Made by a program: the position numbers and the translations under genes | Notes under the pieces: generated by a model | Seen by the model: the letters and a program-made list of their open reading frames with translations, nothing else | Told to the model about the DNA's origin: nothing | Databases searched by the model: none | NCBI GenBank assembly: GCA_963790875.1 | Contig: CAWBQT010000024.1 | Location: 1 to 64,000, forward strand | Reading direction: 5' to 3' | From: AP-15 sp963790875 | Lineage (GTDB): Bacteria > Pseudomonadota > Alphaproteobacteria > ATCC43930 > CGMCC-115725 | DNA: 64,000 nt | Part shown: piece after piece, positions 26,581 through 35,684 of the stretch | How positions within the stretch are numbered: the first letter of the stretch is position 1 | How the letters are laid out: each line of letters opens with the position of its first letter

Positions 26581-27115
26581 TCAAGCGTGCTCCTGCGAGA
26601 TGTCCCGGCCGGTGTAATCGGGCAAGAGGATCGTCGCGACGAGGCTGATGATCGCGCAGACCGCGATGTAGCCGGCGATGACATAACCCGAACCATATGC
26701 CGCCAGCAGCTCCGTCGCGATCAACGGCGCCGGACCGCCGGCGGTAATAAAGGCGAGCTGATAGCCGATCGAAGAACCGCTGTAGCCCAACCACGGGGTG
26801 AAGCATTCGGCGATCAGCGCCACCTCGCGGCCGATCCGGTCGCCGTAATGGCCGAAGATGAAGGCGCCGATCGGACGGGCAATGAAGCCGACGGTATGAT
26901 CGCGAAGGCCTGCAGCACACCGATGAGCGGATCCGATTTCGGAAAGAACAGCCTGCCGAAGACGAGGCCGATGACGACGCTGTACAGCAGGAAATCGTAC
27001 CACTCGATCCTCGTGCCGACCGTGCTGGCGATCACCGCCTTGCGCAGCTGGGCGCGGTGCTCGGCATCGGATCGCGGTCCGGCAAGGAGCTCGGTCGCCG
27101 CAATGGCATTCGCTC
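26581..27115 (-). pseudogene. Remnant of an MHS-family MFS transporter
   Basis: Both ends of a metabolite:H+ symporter are recognisable but cannot be read in one frame. The N-terminal piece (RKAVIASTVGTRIEWYDFLL, then LVFGRLFFPKSDPL) is in one frame. After a frameshift near 26895 comes FIARPIGAFIFGHYGDRIGR, which joins directly to the C-terminal LAFITAGGPAPLIATELLAA region. About 200 internal residues are missing. No valid start is visible at the 5' end. Clearly a dead gene. Confidence 0.85.
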
Positions 27116-27190
27116 CCCAACATCTATTTTTCTATCGGAGGTTATACACCCTCCTGCACCGCCAACAAACATGACCGCCGCGATGGTGCT

Positions 27191-27610
27191 TCAGCGACCG
27201 GCGGCTTCAGTCAGCGGGGACGTGCAAAAGGCGCAGCGGCGCGCTGCGATCGGCACGTCGCTGAGGCATTCCGGGCATTTTTTGGTGGTCGGGTCGGGGG
27301 CGGGTTCGCCGCGCCGGATTCGCGCCAGAAGCTGGTTCATCGGCAGCACGATGAAAAAATACACGGCGACGCCAATCAGGATGAACGAGACGATCGCGTT
27401 GATGAAATCGCCGATCGCAAACCGGCTGCCATGAACGGTGAACACGATCCCCGAGAAATCGGGTTTGCCGACAACCGCCGCGATCAAGGGCGTGATCAGA
27501 TCCTTGACGAGTGCGGTGACGACGGCGCCAAAGGCGGCACCCATCACCACCGCGACGGCGAGATCGAGAACATTGCCGCGTAACATGAACTCTTTGAAGC
27601 CCTGCCACAT
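27191..27610 (-). CDS. mscL: Large-conductance mechanosensitive channel MscL
   Basis: Inner-membrane tension-gated channel that releases solutes on hypo-osmotic shock. The ATG at 27610 gives 139 residues; it has GGAGG five bases upstream, better than the GTG 12 bases earlier. It has the N-terminal amphipathic helix (WQGFKEFMLRGNVLDLAVAV), TM1 with GAAFGAVVTALVKDL, TM2 (FINAIVSFILIGVAVYFFIV) and a cytoplasmic tail. The tail ends in a zinc-ribbon-like pair of Cys motifs (KCPECL ... RRCAFC), an addition absent from the E. coli protein. Confidence 0.93.
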   Translation of the reverse strand: MWQGFKEFMLRGNVLDLAVAVVMGAAFGAVVTALVKDLITPLIAAVVGKPDFSGIVFTVHGSRFAIGDFINAIVSFILIGVAVYFFIVLPMNQLLARIRRGEPAPDPTTKKCPECLSDVPIAARRCAFCTSPLTEAAGR

Positions 27611-27821
27611 ATCGGCCTCCACTGGCCGCGGGGCGTCGGCTGGCGACGACCTGCCGCGCCGTCGGGGTCCCGCTATGATGCTCGATCAGATCGAGTGTGG
27701 CCGGCGCGGTCAAGCCGCCGCCCCACCTCCGCAGACCTCCACAGGGCGGGAGTGAACTCTCAGACTCGCCCCCATGGTCAGGGAAGGATAGGGATAGGGC
27801 TTGGGAGGGGTGAACGGCGTG

Positions 27822-28131
27822 TCACCCGGATAATCGCTCGATGATTTCCAGCATACGGTCGCGGTCGAAAGAGCGGTAATGACCGGGATACACCCTATTT
27901 GCCGGCAACTCGCGCAGCCGATCGAGGCTGGCGGCATATCCGGCGCGGTCCGCCGCCGGCTCCACACCCCTCTCGAAGAGCGGATCGTCGTGTAACGTGT
28001 CGGACGTAAATAGGCTGCCGGTTTGCGCTTCCCAAAGCAGCACCATCGTGCCCGGCGTTTCGCCCGGCATGTGGAGCACCTCGAGGCGGCGATCTCCCAA
28101 ATCGATCGCGTGGCCCGGCGGTCGACCGGGA
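27822..28131 (-). pseudogene. C-terminal fragment of a metallo-beta-lactamase-fold hydrolase joined to a DegP-gene fragment
   Basis: The frame HAIDLGDRRLEVLHMPGETP, GTMVLLWEAQTGSLFTSDTL, RVYPGHYRSFDRDRMLEII is the second half of an MBL-fold hydrolase, but the HxHxDH metal-site half is missing. Upstream, at about 28108-28145, the DNA switches to a near-copy of the 3' region of the degP-like gene (ggcggtcgaccgggagcagg versus ggcggtcgaccaggagcagg near 29089), giving RKSILLPVDRR in another frame. It looks like a recombination scar. The 27623-27821 gap and the 28146-28371 stretch hold no other gene I can support. Confidence 0.7.
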
Positions 28132-28371
28132 GCAGGATCGATTTGCGTCGGGCAAGCGGTCCGCGATGCGTCCGAAGCACCCGGCTGCGCGCACCTTTGC
28201 CGTCGACAACAACCTGCGCCGATATCGGTGGCTTCGATCACCGGACCCGATCCGAGATTGCTGTCCTCGGGTCGCGCGCCAGCGGCTTGCGTTCTCCGGA
28301 TGCGGCGTGGATGCGGCGGGGGCAGGTCGACCTGATCACCGGCGGGATCGAACGGCGATAACGATCAGGAC

Positions 28372-28602
28372 TTAGCCGCGCCCTCGATCTCCCCGGCCTT
28401 CATAACGAGCGATCATTGCGCCGAGGTACTGCTTGAGCCCCGGTGTAGTGGTCATGGCCTCAAGCGCCTTAGCTTGCGCCGCCGCCGCCCGATTATAGGC
28501 AGCAGACGAGAATGCCAACAGCAGTTCCGCGCCATCATCGCATGGTGCCGTTGCCCGGCGCACACCGATATCACCGCGGGCCTTGGAGGTTTTGGCGTCC
28601 AT
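28372..28602 (-). CDS. Hypothetical 76-residue protein, copy 2 of a duplicated small gene
   Basis: Starts MDAKTSKARGDIG and shares the core YNRAAAAQAKALEAMTTTP with the protein at 602-841; a GTG 12 codons upstream is an alternative start. The C-terminus differs because of a one-base shift: the alternative frame reads EIEGAAKS, matching the EIEGSAKA end of copy 1, so this copy is slightly damaged. DNA similarity continues about 60 bases beyond the stop. Function unknown. Confidence 0.5.
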   Translation of the reverse strand: MDAKTSKARGDIGVRRATAPCDDGAELLLAFSSAAYNRAAAAQAKALEAMTTTPGLKQYLGAMIARYEGRGDRGRG

Positions 28603-28638
28603 CGGGTTTATCCATCGATTCGCGTTGACAGTCGGCAC

Positions 28639-29043
28639 GTTATTAATGATTTCGTCAGCACATCATCCCGATAAACGTCAAAAATCCGTTAAGGCGACAG
28701 CGTCTGCTTCGGGTTAACGCTTCGTGCGCGACATCCATGCGGCGGCCCAACACATTACTGTCGCGTCCGCCAACCGTCAGATGGCCGGTCAGGGAGCAAG
28801 CAAATTTGCCGAGGATCTTAACTTATTAAACACGCGCGTCGTTGACTGTTGACTGTAACGGCAGGAGGTCGTCGATAGAGACGATAGCTGCGAGGCTTTC
28901 GCCAGCCTCGGCGCAGTCGGCTCTTACGGCGGGGTTTTCTTCAGCGGCGCGCCCATACCAATATTTTGACCGCGTACGGACAGCCCATGCTCTCAAGACC
29001 GAAGGACGCGATCGTCGAGTAGGCGCGGCGCCTGTTCCTGGGC
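28639..29043. other. Intergenic, no convincing gene
   Basis: About 400 bases. It includes an AT-richer part with a tandem GTTGACT GTTGACT (about 28841-28856) and a copy of the serB 3'-end repeat (gaaggacgcgatcgtcgag, 29002-29020) just before the convergent end of the protease gene. Nothing resembles a gene. Confidence 0.5.
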
Positions 29044-30570
29044 CTACCCCTGGTCGAAGCGGAGCGCGACGAAGCGCAGATCGCCCTGGCGGTCGACCAG
29101 GAGCAGGATCGATTTGCGTCCGGCGGCTTTCGCCTGCGTGATTTCTTTGGTCACGTCGTCCGGGCTCTTCACCTCGGTTTGCGCCGCTTCCATGATCACG
29201 TCGCCGGGCCGGAAGCCCTTCTCGGCGGCGGCGCTGTCGTTGGCGACCTCGACGACGACGACGCCTTTGGCGTCCTCGGCCAGCGAGAACTTGTCCTTCA
29301 GATCGGGCGTGATGCCCGAGAGAGTGAGCCCCAGGGTCTTGATGGAGGCGCTGTTGCCGGGCGGCGCGGTCGGGCCGGCCGCGCGCGCGCTCGCCTGTTG
29401 GACGGCGCCCTCGTCAAGCCGGCCGATCTTGACCTCGACCGTCAGGTCCCGCCGCTTGCGCCAGACCGTCAAGGCAGCGGTCTTGCCGACCGGCGTCTCG
29501 GCGACCAGCCGCGGCAGCTGCCGCATGTCGTCGACCGGCTTATGGTTGAACGTCAGCACGACATCGCCGGGCTGCACCCCGGCGGCCGCCGCCGGTCCTT
29601 TCGCGGTGACGCTGGCGACAAGCGCGCCCTGCGGTTTGTCGAGGCCGAGATTCTCGGCGATCAAATCGGTGACCGTCTGGATGCGAACGCCGAGCCAGCC
29701 GCGATGCACCGTATGGTCGCGCTCGTCCTTCAGTTCGTCGACGACCTCCTCGGCGAGCGCCGCAGGGATCGCGAAGCCGATGCCGATCGAACCGCCGGAT
29801 GGCGAGTAGATCGCCGTGTTGATGCCGATGACCTGGCCATCCATATTGAACATCGGTCCACCGGAATTGCCCCGGTTGATCGGCGCGTCGGTCTGCAGAT
29901 AGTCGTCATACGGCCCGGAATTGATGTCGCGCTGGCGCGCCGACAGGATCCCGGCGGTGACGCTGCCGCCGAGGCCGAACGGGTTGCCGATCGCCACCAC
30001 CCAATCGCCGACGCGCGCGGCATCGCTGTCGCCCCAGACCGTCGCCGGCAGCGGTTTCTTGGCATCGACTTTGAGGAGCGCGATGTCGGTCTTGGTGTCG
30101 CGGCCGACGACGGTCGCCTTCAGATTGGTGTTGTCGTGCAGGATCACCGTGATGTCGTCGGCGTCGGCGATCACGTGGTTGTTGGTGACGACGTAGCCGG
30201 CCGGATCGACGATGAAGCCGGAGCCGAGCGAGGTGGCACGGCGCGGCAGCGCCTCCCCCTGCCCTTCATCGCCGTTATGCTGCCCGTGGTCGAAAAAGTC
30301 GTGAAAGAATTGCTCGAACGGCGAACCCGGCGGCAGCTCCGGGAGTTCGGTCCCGCCGTGCTCGCCGCTCTCCGCCTTCAGCGTCTGCGTCGTCGAGATG
30401 TTGACGACCGACGGCAAGAGCTTGGCGGCGAGATCGGCAAAACCGTCGGGCGCCGGCCGGGCCGCGGCCGGACCGGGCAGCACAAGCGGCGGCGCCGCAA
30501 AGAGGAGTGCCGCGGCCGCGATGGCGACGGCTGCGGCGTGGCGCGGCAAGCATGAAAAAATCGACGACAC
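29044..30570 (-). CDS. DegP/HtrA-type periplasmic serine protease (Do family)
   Basis: 508 residues from GTG, with a signal peptide (AAAVAIAAAALLFAAPPLVL, cleavage near AAARPA). The trypsin-like domain has the triad His132 (TNNHVIADADD), Asp162 (TKTDIALLKVD) and Ser236 (NRGNSGGPM). Two PDZ domains follow (GWLGVRIQTVTDLIAENLGL; LGLTLSGITPDLKDKF ... EKGFRPGDVIMEA). It would degrade or refold misfolded envelope proteins. A fragment of its 3' region is duplicated near 28110. It could be called DegP, MucD or DegQ. Confidence 0.93.
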   Translation of the reverse strand: MSSIFSCLPRHAAAVAIAAAALLFAAPPLVLPGPAAARPAPDGFADLAAKLLPSVVNISTTQTLKAESGEHGGTELPELPPGSPFEQFFHDFFDHGQHNGDEGQGEALPRRATSLGSGFIVDPAGYVVTNNHVIADADDITVILHDNTNLKATVVGRDTKTDIALLKVDAKKPLPATVWGDSDAARVGDWVVAIGNPFGLGGSVTAGILSARQRDINSGPYDDYLQTDAPINRGNSGGPMFNMDGQVIGINTAIYSPSGGSIGIGFAIPAALAEEVVDELKDERDHTVHRGWLGVRIQTVTDLIAENLGLDKPQGALVASVTAKGPAAAAGVQPGDVVLTFNHKPVDDMRQLPRLVAETPVGKTAALTVWRKRRDLTVEVKIGRLDEGAVQQASARAAGPTAPPGNSASIKTLGLTLSGITPDLKDKFSLAEDAKGVVVVEVANDSAAAEKGFRPGDVIMEAAQTEVKSPDDVTKEITQAKAAGRKSILLLVDRQGDLRFVALRFDQG

Positions 30571-30813
30571 CCTAATCCACTCCCTGCGTTGCAGGCGTAC
30601 CTCACCTTGCCGACCGTTGCCTGGCGCGGCATTTTCGGAGCGGCCGCGAGAGTGCCCGAGATAAAGGCCGCGCGGGCCAGTGGCAGTTTACCGCTCGCGG
30701 CCCGCTCCGGACAACCGGGCGCAAAATGCCCGTTCCGCGGCGGTGCAACATGATCGACGATCCCGGCCGCCGGCACCCCAGGAATCACGAGGTTGGCCGA
30801 AGCCGTGCCCACA

Positions 30814-31185
30814 TTACAGATGATTTCGCGCGTAAACGCTGATGACCGCTCCCGATAAAACCAGTGTCAGCCCAAGCACCATCAGCATATTTGGAAGTTT
30901 TTGTTCAAGAACAAGCCCGCCTACGCTGGCGATAAAGATCCCGGCAGTCACCGATATAACGGCAGCGTTCAAGACCGATTGAAGTGAATAAAGCCGCTGA
31001 AAAAGATAATTACCAGCCAGCATGACGGTTAGACTCGCAACCACAAATCGATGATTTCCTCCCGGAATAAATTGGTATATAGGCGTCAAAAAGGCAGGAA
31101 ATAATTTTCCTGCCATAAAAGTGAGCCCGGTATAGATGAATATTTGGGCCGCGACCGCAATCGCGATGGCGTAAATGAGTGGCAT
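30814..31185 (-). CDS. Small multidrug-resistance/EamA-like four-helix membrane protein
   Basis: 123 residues from the ATG at 31185 (MPLIYAIAIAVAAQIFIYTG), preceded by AAGGTGGTGACA. Four hydrophobic segments are visible, ending LPNMLMVLGLTLVLSGAVIS. Size and layout suit the DMT superfamily (half-size EamA or SMR-like). The AT content is higher than in neighbours, with codons such as ATA, GTA and TTA, which suggests relatively recent acquisition. The substrate is unknown. Confidence 0.65.
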   Translation of the reverse strand: MPLIYAIAIAVAAQIFIYTGLTFMAGKLFPAFLTPIYQFIPGGNHRFVVASLTVMLAGNYLFQRLYSLQSVLNAAVISVTAGIFIASVGGLVLEQKLPNMLMVLGLTLVLSGAVISVYARNHL

Positions 31186-31493
31186 TGTCACCACCTTAGG
31201 AAAATCGCACCGCAGCTGATGCGACTCTTCATTTCTCGTCGCACAAAGGGACCGTGGCGCATCCGCCAACGTGTCGCAGCTTGGTTAATAAATGGTTACC
31301 GCCGGTGTTCCTCACCAATCCCAAAGATATCGTTCGATTGCTTCCAAGTTAGGAACATAACACGAACAAGCGCCGGTGTCAAGGCCAAATTGCGAGAACC
31401 GCACCAACCTTGCGGAGGCCTATCGCACAGACATGCTATCCGGGATCGCTGACAGCCATCCAATCAGAGAGGAGATGGCCGGCAGCGACCGGG
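31186..31493. other. Intergenic, upstream region of the small membrane protein
   Basis: About 300 bases between the small membrane protein gene and the end of the DUF2065 gene. It is AT-richer than average and holds no convincing gene. The promoter of the leftward small membrane protein gene should be here. Confidence 0.4.
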
Positions 31494-31679
31494 TCAGCGG
31501 CGCACCAGCCAGACGAGCGCGACGCCGAGGCAGACGGCCGCCAGACCGGCCATGCGCAGCGCCTGCGGCGGGATTGCCATGGCCCGCACCGCGGCCCGCT
31601 TCATGCCTTCCGGAAACAAGGCGTAAAGTACGCCCTCGATGACGAGGACGAGGGCGAGCGCCGTCGACAGATCCCGCAT
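31494..31679 (-). CDS. DUF2065 family small inner-membrane protein
   Basis: 61 residues with two hydrophobic helices (TALALVLVIEGVLYALFP and MAGLAAVCLGVALVWLVRR). Size, sequence pattern and position right after hflC match the DUF2065 (YjeT) family, whose members occur beside hflKC in many proteobacteria. Last gene of the hflK-hflC-DUF2065 operon. Its role is unknown and may relate to the HflKC-FtsH complex by association. Confidence 0.85.
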   Translation of the reverse strand: MRDLSTALALVLVIEGVLYALFPEGMKRAAVRAMAIPPQALRMAGLAAVCLGVALVWLVRR

Positions 31680-31727
31680 CGCCGATCGCTGCGCCCTAAG
31701 GCGACGGGTGTCGGCGGGACGGCGCGT

Positions 31728-32630
31728 TCACTTGCGCGCGCCCGTTGGCGCGGGCGCAGCCGGCGTGCCGTCCGGACTCTCGAAAAAGCGGAAGAAGTCG
31801 TTGGTCGGATTCAGCACAAAGGAGGTGGTATTGCTGGTCAGCGCGTCGCGATAGGCTTGCAGCGACCGGTAAAAGACAAAGAAATTCTTATCCTGGTCAT
31901 AAGCGTTCGCATAGATCCCGATCGCCTTGGCGTCGCCGTTGCCGCGCACCTCCTGGGCATTGCGTTGGGCGTCGGCGAGGATCACGGTCCGCTCTCGGTC
32001 GGCATTGGCGCGAACCGTCTTGGCCGCCTGCGTCCCCTCGCCGCGGTAGAGCGCCGCCTGCTGTTGCCGCTCGGAACGCATGCGGGCATAGATCGCTTCG
32101 CTGTTCTGCGGCGGCAGGTCGGCGCGGCGGATGCGGACATCGACGACATCGATGCCGAGGGACTTCGTCTGGCCGGCGACTTCGTCGCGGATGCGCCGCA
32201 TGATCGCCGCCCGCTCCGGCGACAACAGCGCCGACAAAGTGACGTTGCCGATGACCTGCCGCAGGCTGCCGCTGACGAGCGCGCCCAACCGAGCGCGCAC
32301 GACGGGTTCCGTGGCGACGGTTTGATAGAACAAGAGCGGGTTGGTGATGCGGTAGCGCGCGTAGGTATCGACAATCAGCCGCTTCTGATCGGAGGCGATG
32401 ACCTCCTCGGGCGGCGGCTCGAAATCCAAGAGGCGCTTGTCGTAGATGATCACATTCTGGATGAAGGGCTGCTTGACGCGCAGGCCGGGCGTGTCGACGA
32501 CGCGGATCGGCCGGCCGAATTGCAGCACCAGCGCCTCTTCGGTCTGGTTGACGATGAACAGCGAACTCATCGCAAAGATGCCGGCGACGATCAGCACCGC
32601 AGCGAGCGCAAAGAGGGCGCGGCGGCTCAT
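31728..32630 (-). CDS. hflC: HflC, SPFH/band-7 membrane protein, FtsH regulator
   Basis: 300 residues with an N-terminal membrane anchor (ALFALAAVLIVAGIFAMSSL) and a periplasmic SPFH domain (IVNQTEEALVLQFGRPIRVV, LIVDTYARYRITNPLLFYQT, DVVDVRIRRADLP). Toward the end comes a coiled-coil-like region with RERTVILADAQRNAQEVRGN, then a Pro/Ala tail. It forms a large complex with HflK around the FtsH protease. It lies 10 bases after hflK. Confidence 0.95.
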   Translation of the reverse strand: MSRRALFALAAVLIVAGIFAMSSLFIVNQTEEALVLQFGRPIRVVDTPGLRVKQPFIQNVIIYDKRLLDFEPPPEEVIASDQKRLIVDTYARYRITNPLLFYQTVATEPVVRARLGALVSGSLRQVIGNVTLSALLSPERAAIMRRIRDEVAGQTKSLGIDVVDVRIRRADLPPQNSEAIYARMRSERQQQAALYRGEGTQAAKTVRANADRERTVILADAQRNAQEVRGNGDAKAIGIYANAYDQDKNFFVFYRSLQAYRDALTSNTTSFVLNPTNDFFRFFESPDGTPAAPAPTGARK

Positions 32631-32640
32631 CGCTCTGCCC

Positions 32641-33891
32641 TTATTGCTGGCTGCCGTTGGCCGGCGGCGGCGCGGCCGTCGCGTCCGACGACAAAGGCTG
32701 CGTCCCGCCCGGCGCCGCCGCCGCGGCGCCGCTGCCGGCGGGGCCGGTCGGCCCGGCCGACCTGCCGCCGCCGAGCGCCGGCAGCGGCAGATAGGGCAGC
32801 ACCCCGTTTCCGCCCTCGGCGGATTTGTCGATGATGACCTTGTGGCTGTCCTTCAGCACCTCCTCCATGGTCTCGAGGTAGAGCCGTTCGCGGGTGACGT
32901 CCTGCGTCGCCTTGAACGCGTTGTAGACCGACAGGAAGCGCGCGGATTCGCCTTGCGCCTTGGCGACCGTCGCCAGCAGAAAGGCTTGCGCTTGCTGCTC
33001 GATCTGCACCGCGTCGCCGCGGGCCGCCGGGATGATGCTGTTGCGATAGGCCTCAGCCTCATTGCGATAGCGTGCCTGGTCGGCGAGCGCCGCCTGCACG
33101 TCGCGATAGGCGTCGATGACCTCGGCCGGCGGATCGACGCGCTGCAGCTGTACCTGGGTGATCTCGATTCCGGCGCCATAGCTGTCGAGGATTTGTTGCA
33201 ACAGCGCCTGGGTATCGGCCTCGATCTTGGCCCGCCCCTCGGACAGCGCCTGGGCGATCGGCGTCTCGCCGATGATCTCGCGCATCGCGCTCTCGGCCGC
33301 CGATTTGACCGTCAGCTCCGGATCGCGGATGTTGAACAGGTAGGCCTGGGCGTCCTTGATCACCCAGAAGACCGTGAAGTTGATGTCGACGATGTTCTCG
33401 TCGCCAGTCAGCATAAGCCCTTCTTCCGGTACCTGGCCGGCTTCGGTCTCGGTCCCGCCTTCGGCTTCGCTCTCGCCCGAGCGATAGCCGATCTCGATGC
33501 GGTTGACCCGGGTCACCTTCGGCGTCAGCACCAACTCCATCGGGCTCGGCAGGTGGTAGTTGAGGCCGGGCTGCGTCGTGCGGTCGTAGGCGCCGAACCG
33601 CAGCACGATGCCGACCTCGTCCGGCAGCACCCGGTAAAAGCCGCTCGCCAGCCATATGACGACGACGGCGATGACGGCGATGGCGATGCCGCTGCCGGTG
33701 CCAAACCCGCCCGGCAGGATGCGGCGGAACTGGCTTTGCCCGCGGCGCAGCAGCTCCTCGAAATCGGGCGGGCGCGGGCGGCGCGGACCGGGGCCCGAGC
33801 CGCCGCCATTGTCGCGAGGCCCGCCGCCCCAAGGGCCGCCGCCGCGCGGACCGCCGCCCCAGGGACCACCGCCCTGACTGAGCCAGAACAT
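32641..33891 (-). CDS. hflK: HflK, SPFH/band-7 membrane protein, FtsH regulator
   Basis: 416 residues from the ATG at 33891 (MFWLSQGGGPWGGG); the 23 upstream codons in frame are Arg-rich and not conserved. It has a Gly/Pro-rich cytoplasmic N-terminus (typical for HflK), one membrane helix (GIAIAVIAVVVIWLASGFYR) and an SPFH domain (DEVGIVLRFGAYDRTTQPGL, VDINFTVFWVIKDAQAYLFN). The C-terminal tail is disordered (Pro/Ala/Gly). Partner of HflC immediately downstream. mrp is divergent across a 206-base gap that should hold both promoters. Confidence 0.95.
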   Translation of the reverse strand: MFWLSQGGGPWGGGPRGGGPWGGGPRDNGGGSGPGPRRPRPPDFEELLRRGQSQFRRILPGGFGTGSGIAIAVIAVVVIWLASGFYRVLPDEVGIVLRFGAYDRTTQPGLNYHLPSPMELVLTPKVTRVNRIEIGYRSGESEAEGGTETEAGQVPEEGLMLTGDENIVDINFTVFWVIKDAQAYLFNIRDPELTVKSAAESAMREIIGETPIAQALSEGRAKIEADTQALLQQILDSYGAGIEITQVQLQRVDPPAEVIDAYRDVQAALADQARYRNEAEAYRNSIIPAARGDAVQIEQQAQAFLLATVAKAQGESARFLSVYNAFKATQDVTRERLYLETMEEVLKDSHKVIIDKSAEGGNGVLPYLPLPALGGGRSAGPTGPAGSGAAAAAPGGTQPLSSDATAAPPPANGSQQ

Positions 33892-34097
33892 CGACCCGAA
33901 ACCTTTTCGCGCCGGCGCGGTCCGGCGCCTTGCGGTGCGGCGAGGCGATAGAAGCCGCATCGGACGTTGTCAAGCCGCACCGCCGGTCCCAAATCCCACG
34001 AGGACGGCGGCCGCCCGGGTTCCGCTACTCTGCCTCAACCGACGCCCGGAACCAAGCGCCGTGCGAGCCGTTCCGCGGCAGCGGACGAGGATGTGCC

Positions 34098-35264
34098 ATG
34101 GCCGTCAGCGAAAAACAGATTCTCGATGCACTTGCCGCGGTCTCCGACCCCGACCGCGGCGGCGACATTGTCGCGCTCGGCATGGTTTCCGGGATCGCGA
34201 TCCGCGACGGCAACGTCGCCTTTGCAATCGAGGTCGACCGGGAGCGCGGCGCCCGCCTCGAACCGTTGCGCAAGGCGGCCGAAAAGGCGGTCGAGGCGCT
34301 GCCCGAGGTGCTCTCGGTGACCGCCGTGCTGACGGCGCAGGCCGCAGCCGGCGGCGCCGTCCGGCCGCACCCGGCGGCAACGCCGCTGCCGCATCGCCCG
34401 CCGTCGGGCGGCGGCGCGGCGGCGCCGGCGCCCCACCCCGCCGCCCGGGCGCAACGCGGCGAAATCCCGGGGGTCAAGGCGATCGTCGCCGTCGCCTCGG
34501 GCAAGGGCGGCGTTGGCAAATCGACAGTCGCCGCCAATCTGGCGCTCGGGCTCGCCGCCAACGGGCTCGCCGTCGGCGTGCTCGACGCCGACATCTACGG
34601 GCCGTCGATGCCGCGCATGCTCGGGATCACCGGGCGGCCCCGCTCGCCCGACGGCAAGCGGCTCATGCCGATGCACAATTACGGGCTGGAGGCGATGTCG
34701 ATCGGGTTTCTCGTCGCGGAAGACACGCCGATGATCTGGCGCGGCCCGATGGTGATGAGCGCGCTGCAGCAGATGCTGCGCGAGGTCAACTGGGGCGCCC
34801 TCGACATCATGGTCGTCGACATGCCGCCCGGCACCGGCGACGCGCAGCTGACGATGGCGCAGCAGGTGCCGCTCGCCGGCGCCGTCATCGTCTCGACGCC
34901 GCAGGACATTGCGCTCCTCGACGCGCGCAAGGGCCTCAACATGTTCACCAAGGTCGACGTGCCGGTGCTCGGCATCGTCGAGAATATGAGCTATTTCCTC
35001 TGCCCGCATTGCGGCGGGCGCAGCGAGATCTTCGATCATGGCGGGGCGCGCCGCGAGGCCGAACGGCTCGGCGTCGAGTTTTTAGGCGAAGTGCCGCTCG
35101 ACCTCAGGATCCGCGAGACCTCGGACGGCGGCCGGCCGATCACGGTCGCCGAACCCGACAGCCCGCACGCGCAAGTCTTCCGACAGATGGCGGCGCGCAT
35201 TTGGCAGAAGGTGGCCGGCGCCGACGCCGTCGGCCGCCCGCCGCCGCGCATCGTCATCGAATAA
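34098..35264 (+). CDS. mrp: Mrp/NBP35-type P-loop ATPase, Fe-S cluster carrier (ApbC)
   Basis: 388 residues. The N-terminal domain is MIP18/DUF59-like (ILDALAAVSDPDRGGDIVAL). A variable Pro/Ala/His-rich linker precedes the deviant Walker A ASGKGGVGKSTVAANLA near residue 133. Further landmarks are DADIYGPSMPRMLGI, VVDMPPGTGDAQLT and the CxxC pair in FLCPHCGG that holds a bridging Fe-S cluster in homodimers. It acts in cytosolic Fe-S cluster delivery. Stands alone, divergent from hflK. Confidence 0.94.
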   Translation: MAVSEKQILDALAAVSDPDRGGDIVALGMVSGIAIRDGNVAFAIEVDRERGARLEPLRKAAEKAVEALPEVLSVTAVLTAQAAAGGAVRPHPAATPLPHRPPSGGGAAAPAPHPAARAQRGEIPGVKAIVAVASGKGGVGKSTVAANLALGLAANGLAVGVLDADIYGPSMPRMLGITGRPRSPDGKRLMPMHNYGLEAMSIGFLVAEDTPMIWRGPMVMSALQQMLREVNWGALDIMVVDMPPGTGDAQLTMAQQVPLAGAVIVSTPQDIALLDARKGLNMFTKVDVPVLGIVENMSYFLCPHCGGRSEIFDHGGARREAERLGVEFLGEVPLDLRIRETSDGGRPITVAEPDSPHAQVFRQMAARIWQKVAGADAVGRPPPRIVIE

Positions 35265-35326
35265 CCCGGGGCTCATCGCGGTTTGCCTGTACTCGCCGCG
35301 GTTAATCAGCACCCGCCCTCCGCCCG

Positions 35327-35461
35327 CCCGGACATGGGGTGGACGGCATCACGCGGCATATCGTGACCGATACCACCAGCCTGATGGCTGGAACCGTAAT
35401 CCACCCCGCCGACGTGCAAGACCGTGACGGTGCGCCGCTCGTTGTCGAAGCCATCCAGCCA
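35327..35461 (+). pseudogene. Fragment of an IS5-family transposase
   Basis: Within a 420-base intergenic region, one frame reads RHIVTDTTSLMAGTVIHPAD followed by VQDRDGAPLVVEAIQPS. This corresponds to the conserved middle of IS5-type transposases (typical pattern: RHIVTDT.G....VVH.ADIQDRDGAPLVL). The frame then runs into unrelated AT-rich sequence. No other part of the IS is recognisable, so this is a remnant upstream of the secretion substrate gene. Confidence 0.7.
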
Positions 35462-35684
35462 AGCGAAAGTCGGGCGAATACGCACCCGCTACCCGCAAAC
35501 CGATCAATTAATAAAGATGAACCACTATTATCTGTGTATCGTGAGTTTTTACTTCGGAGTGTCTTCACCATATGGATAAGGATAAGGGACTATTCGGTCG
35601 CGTCCGATGCGGAAGTGATCGGCCACCCGACAGCGGGCGGACGCGAGTGCGGCGGTAGCGGCGGCCTGACAAGGAGCGACGGAG
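35462..35684 (+). promoter_or_regulatory. AT-rich leader before the type I secretion substrate gene
   Basis: The stretch around 35505-35590 is markedly AT-rich for this genome (e.g. gatcaattaataaagatgaa, ttttacttcggagtgtcttc), which is typical of a promoter. A GGAGCGACGGAG ribosome-binding site precedes the ATG at 35685. No specific operator seen. Confidence 0.4.
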
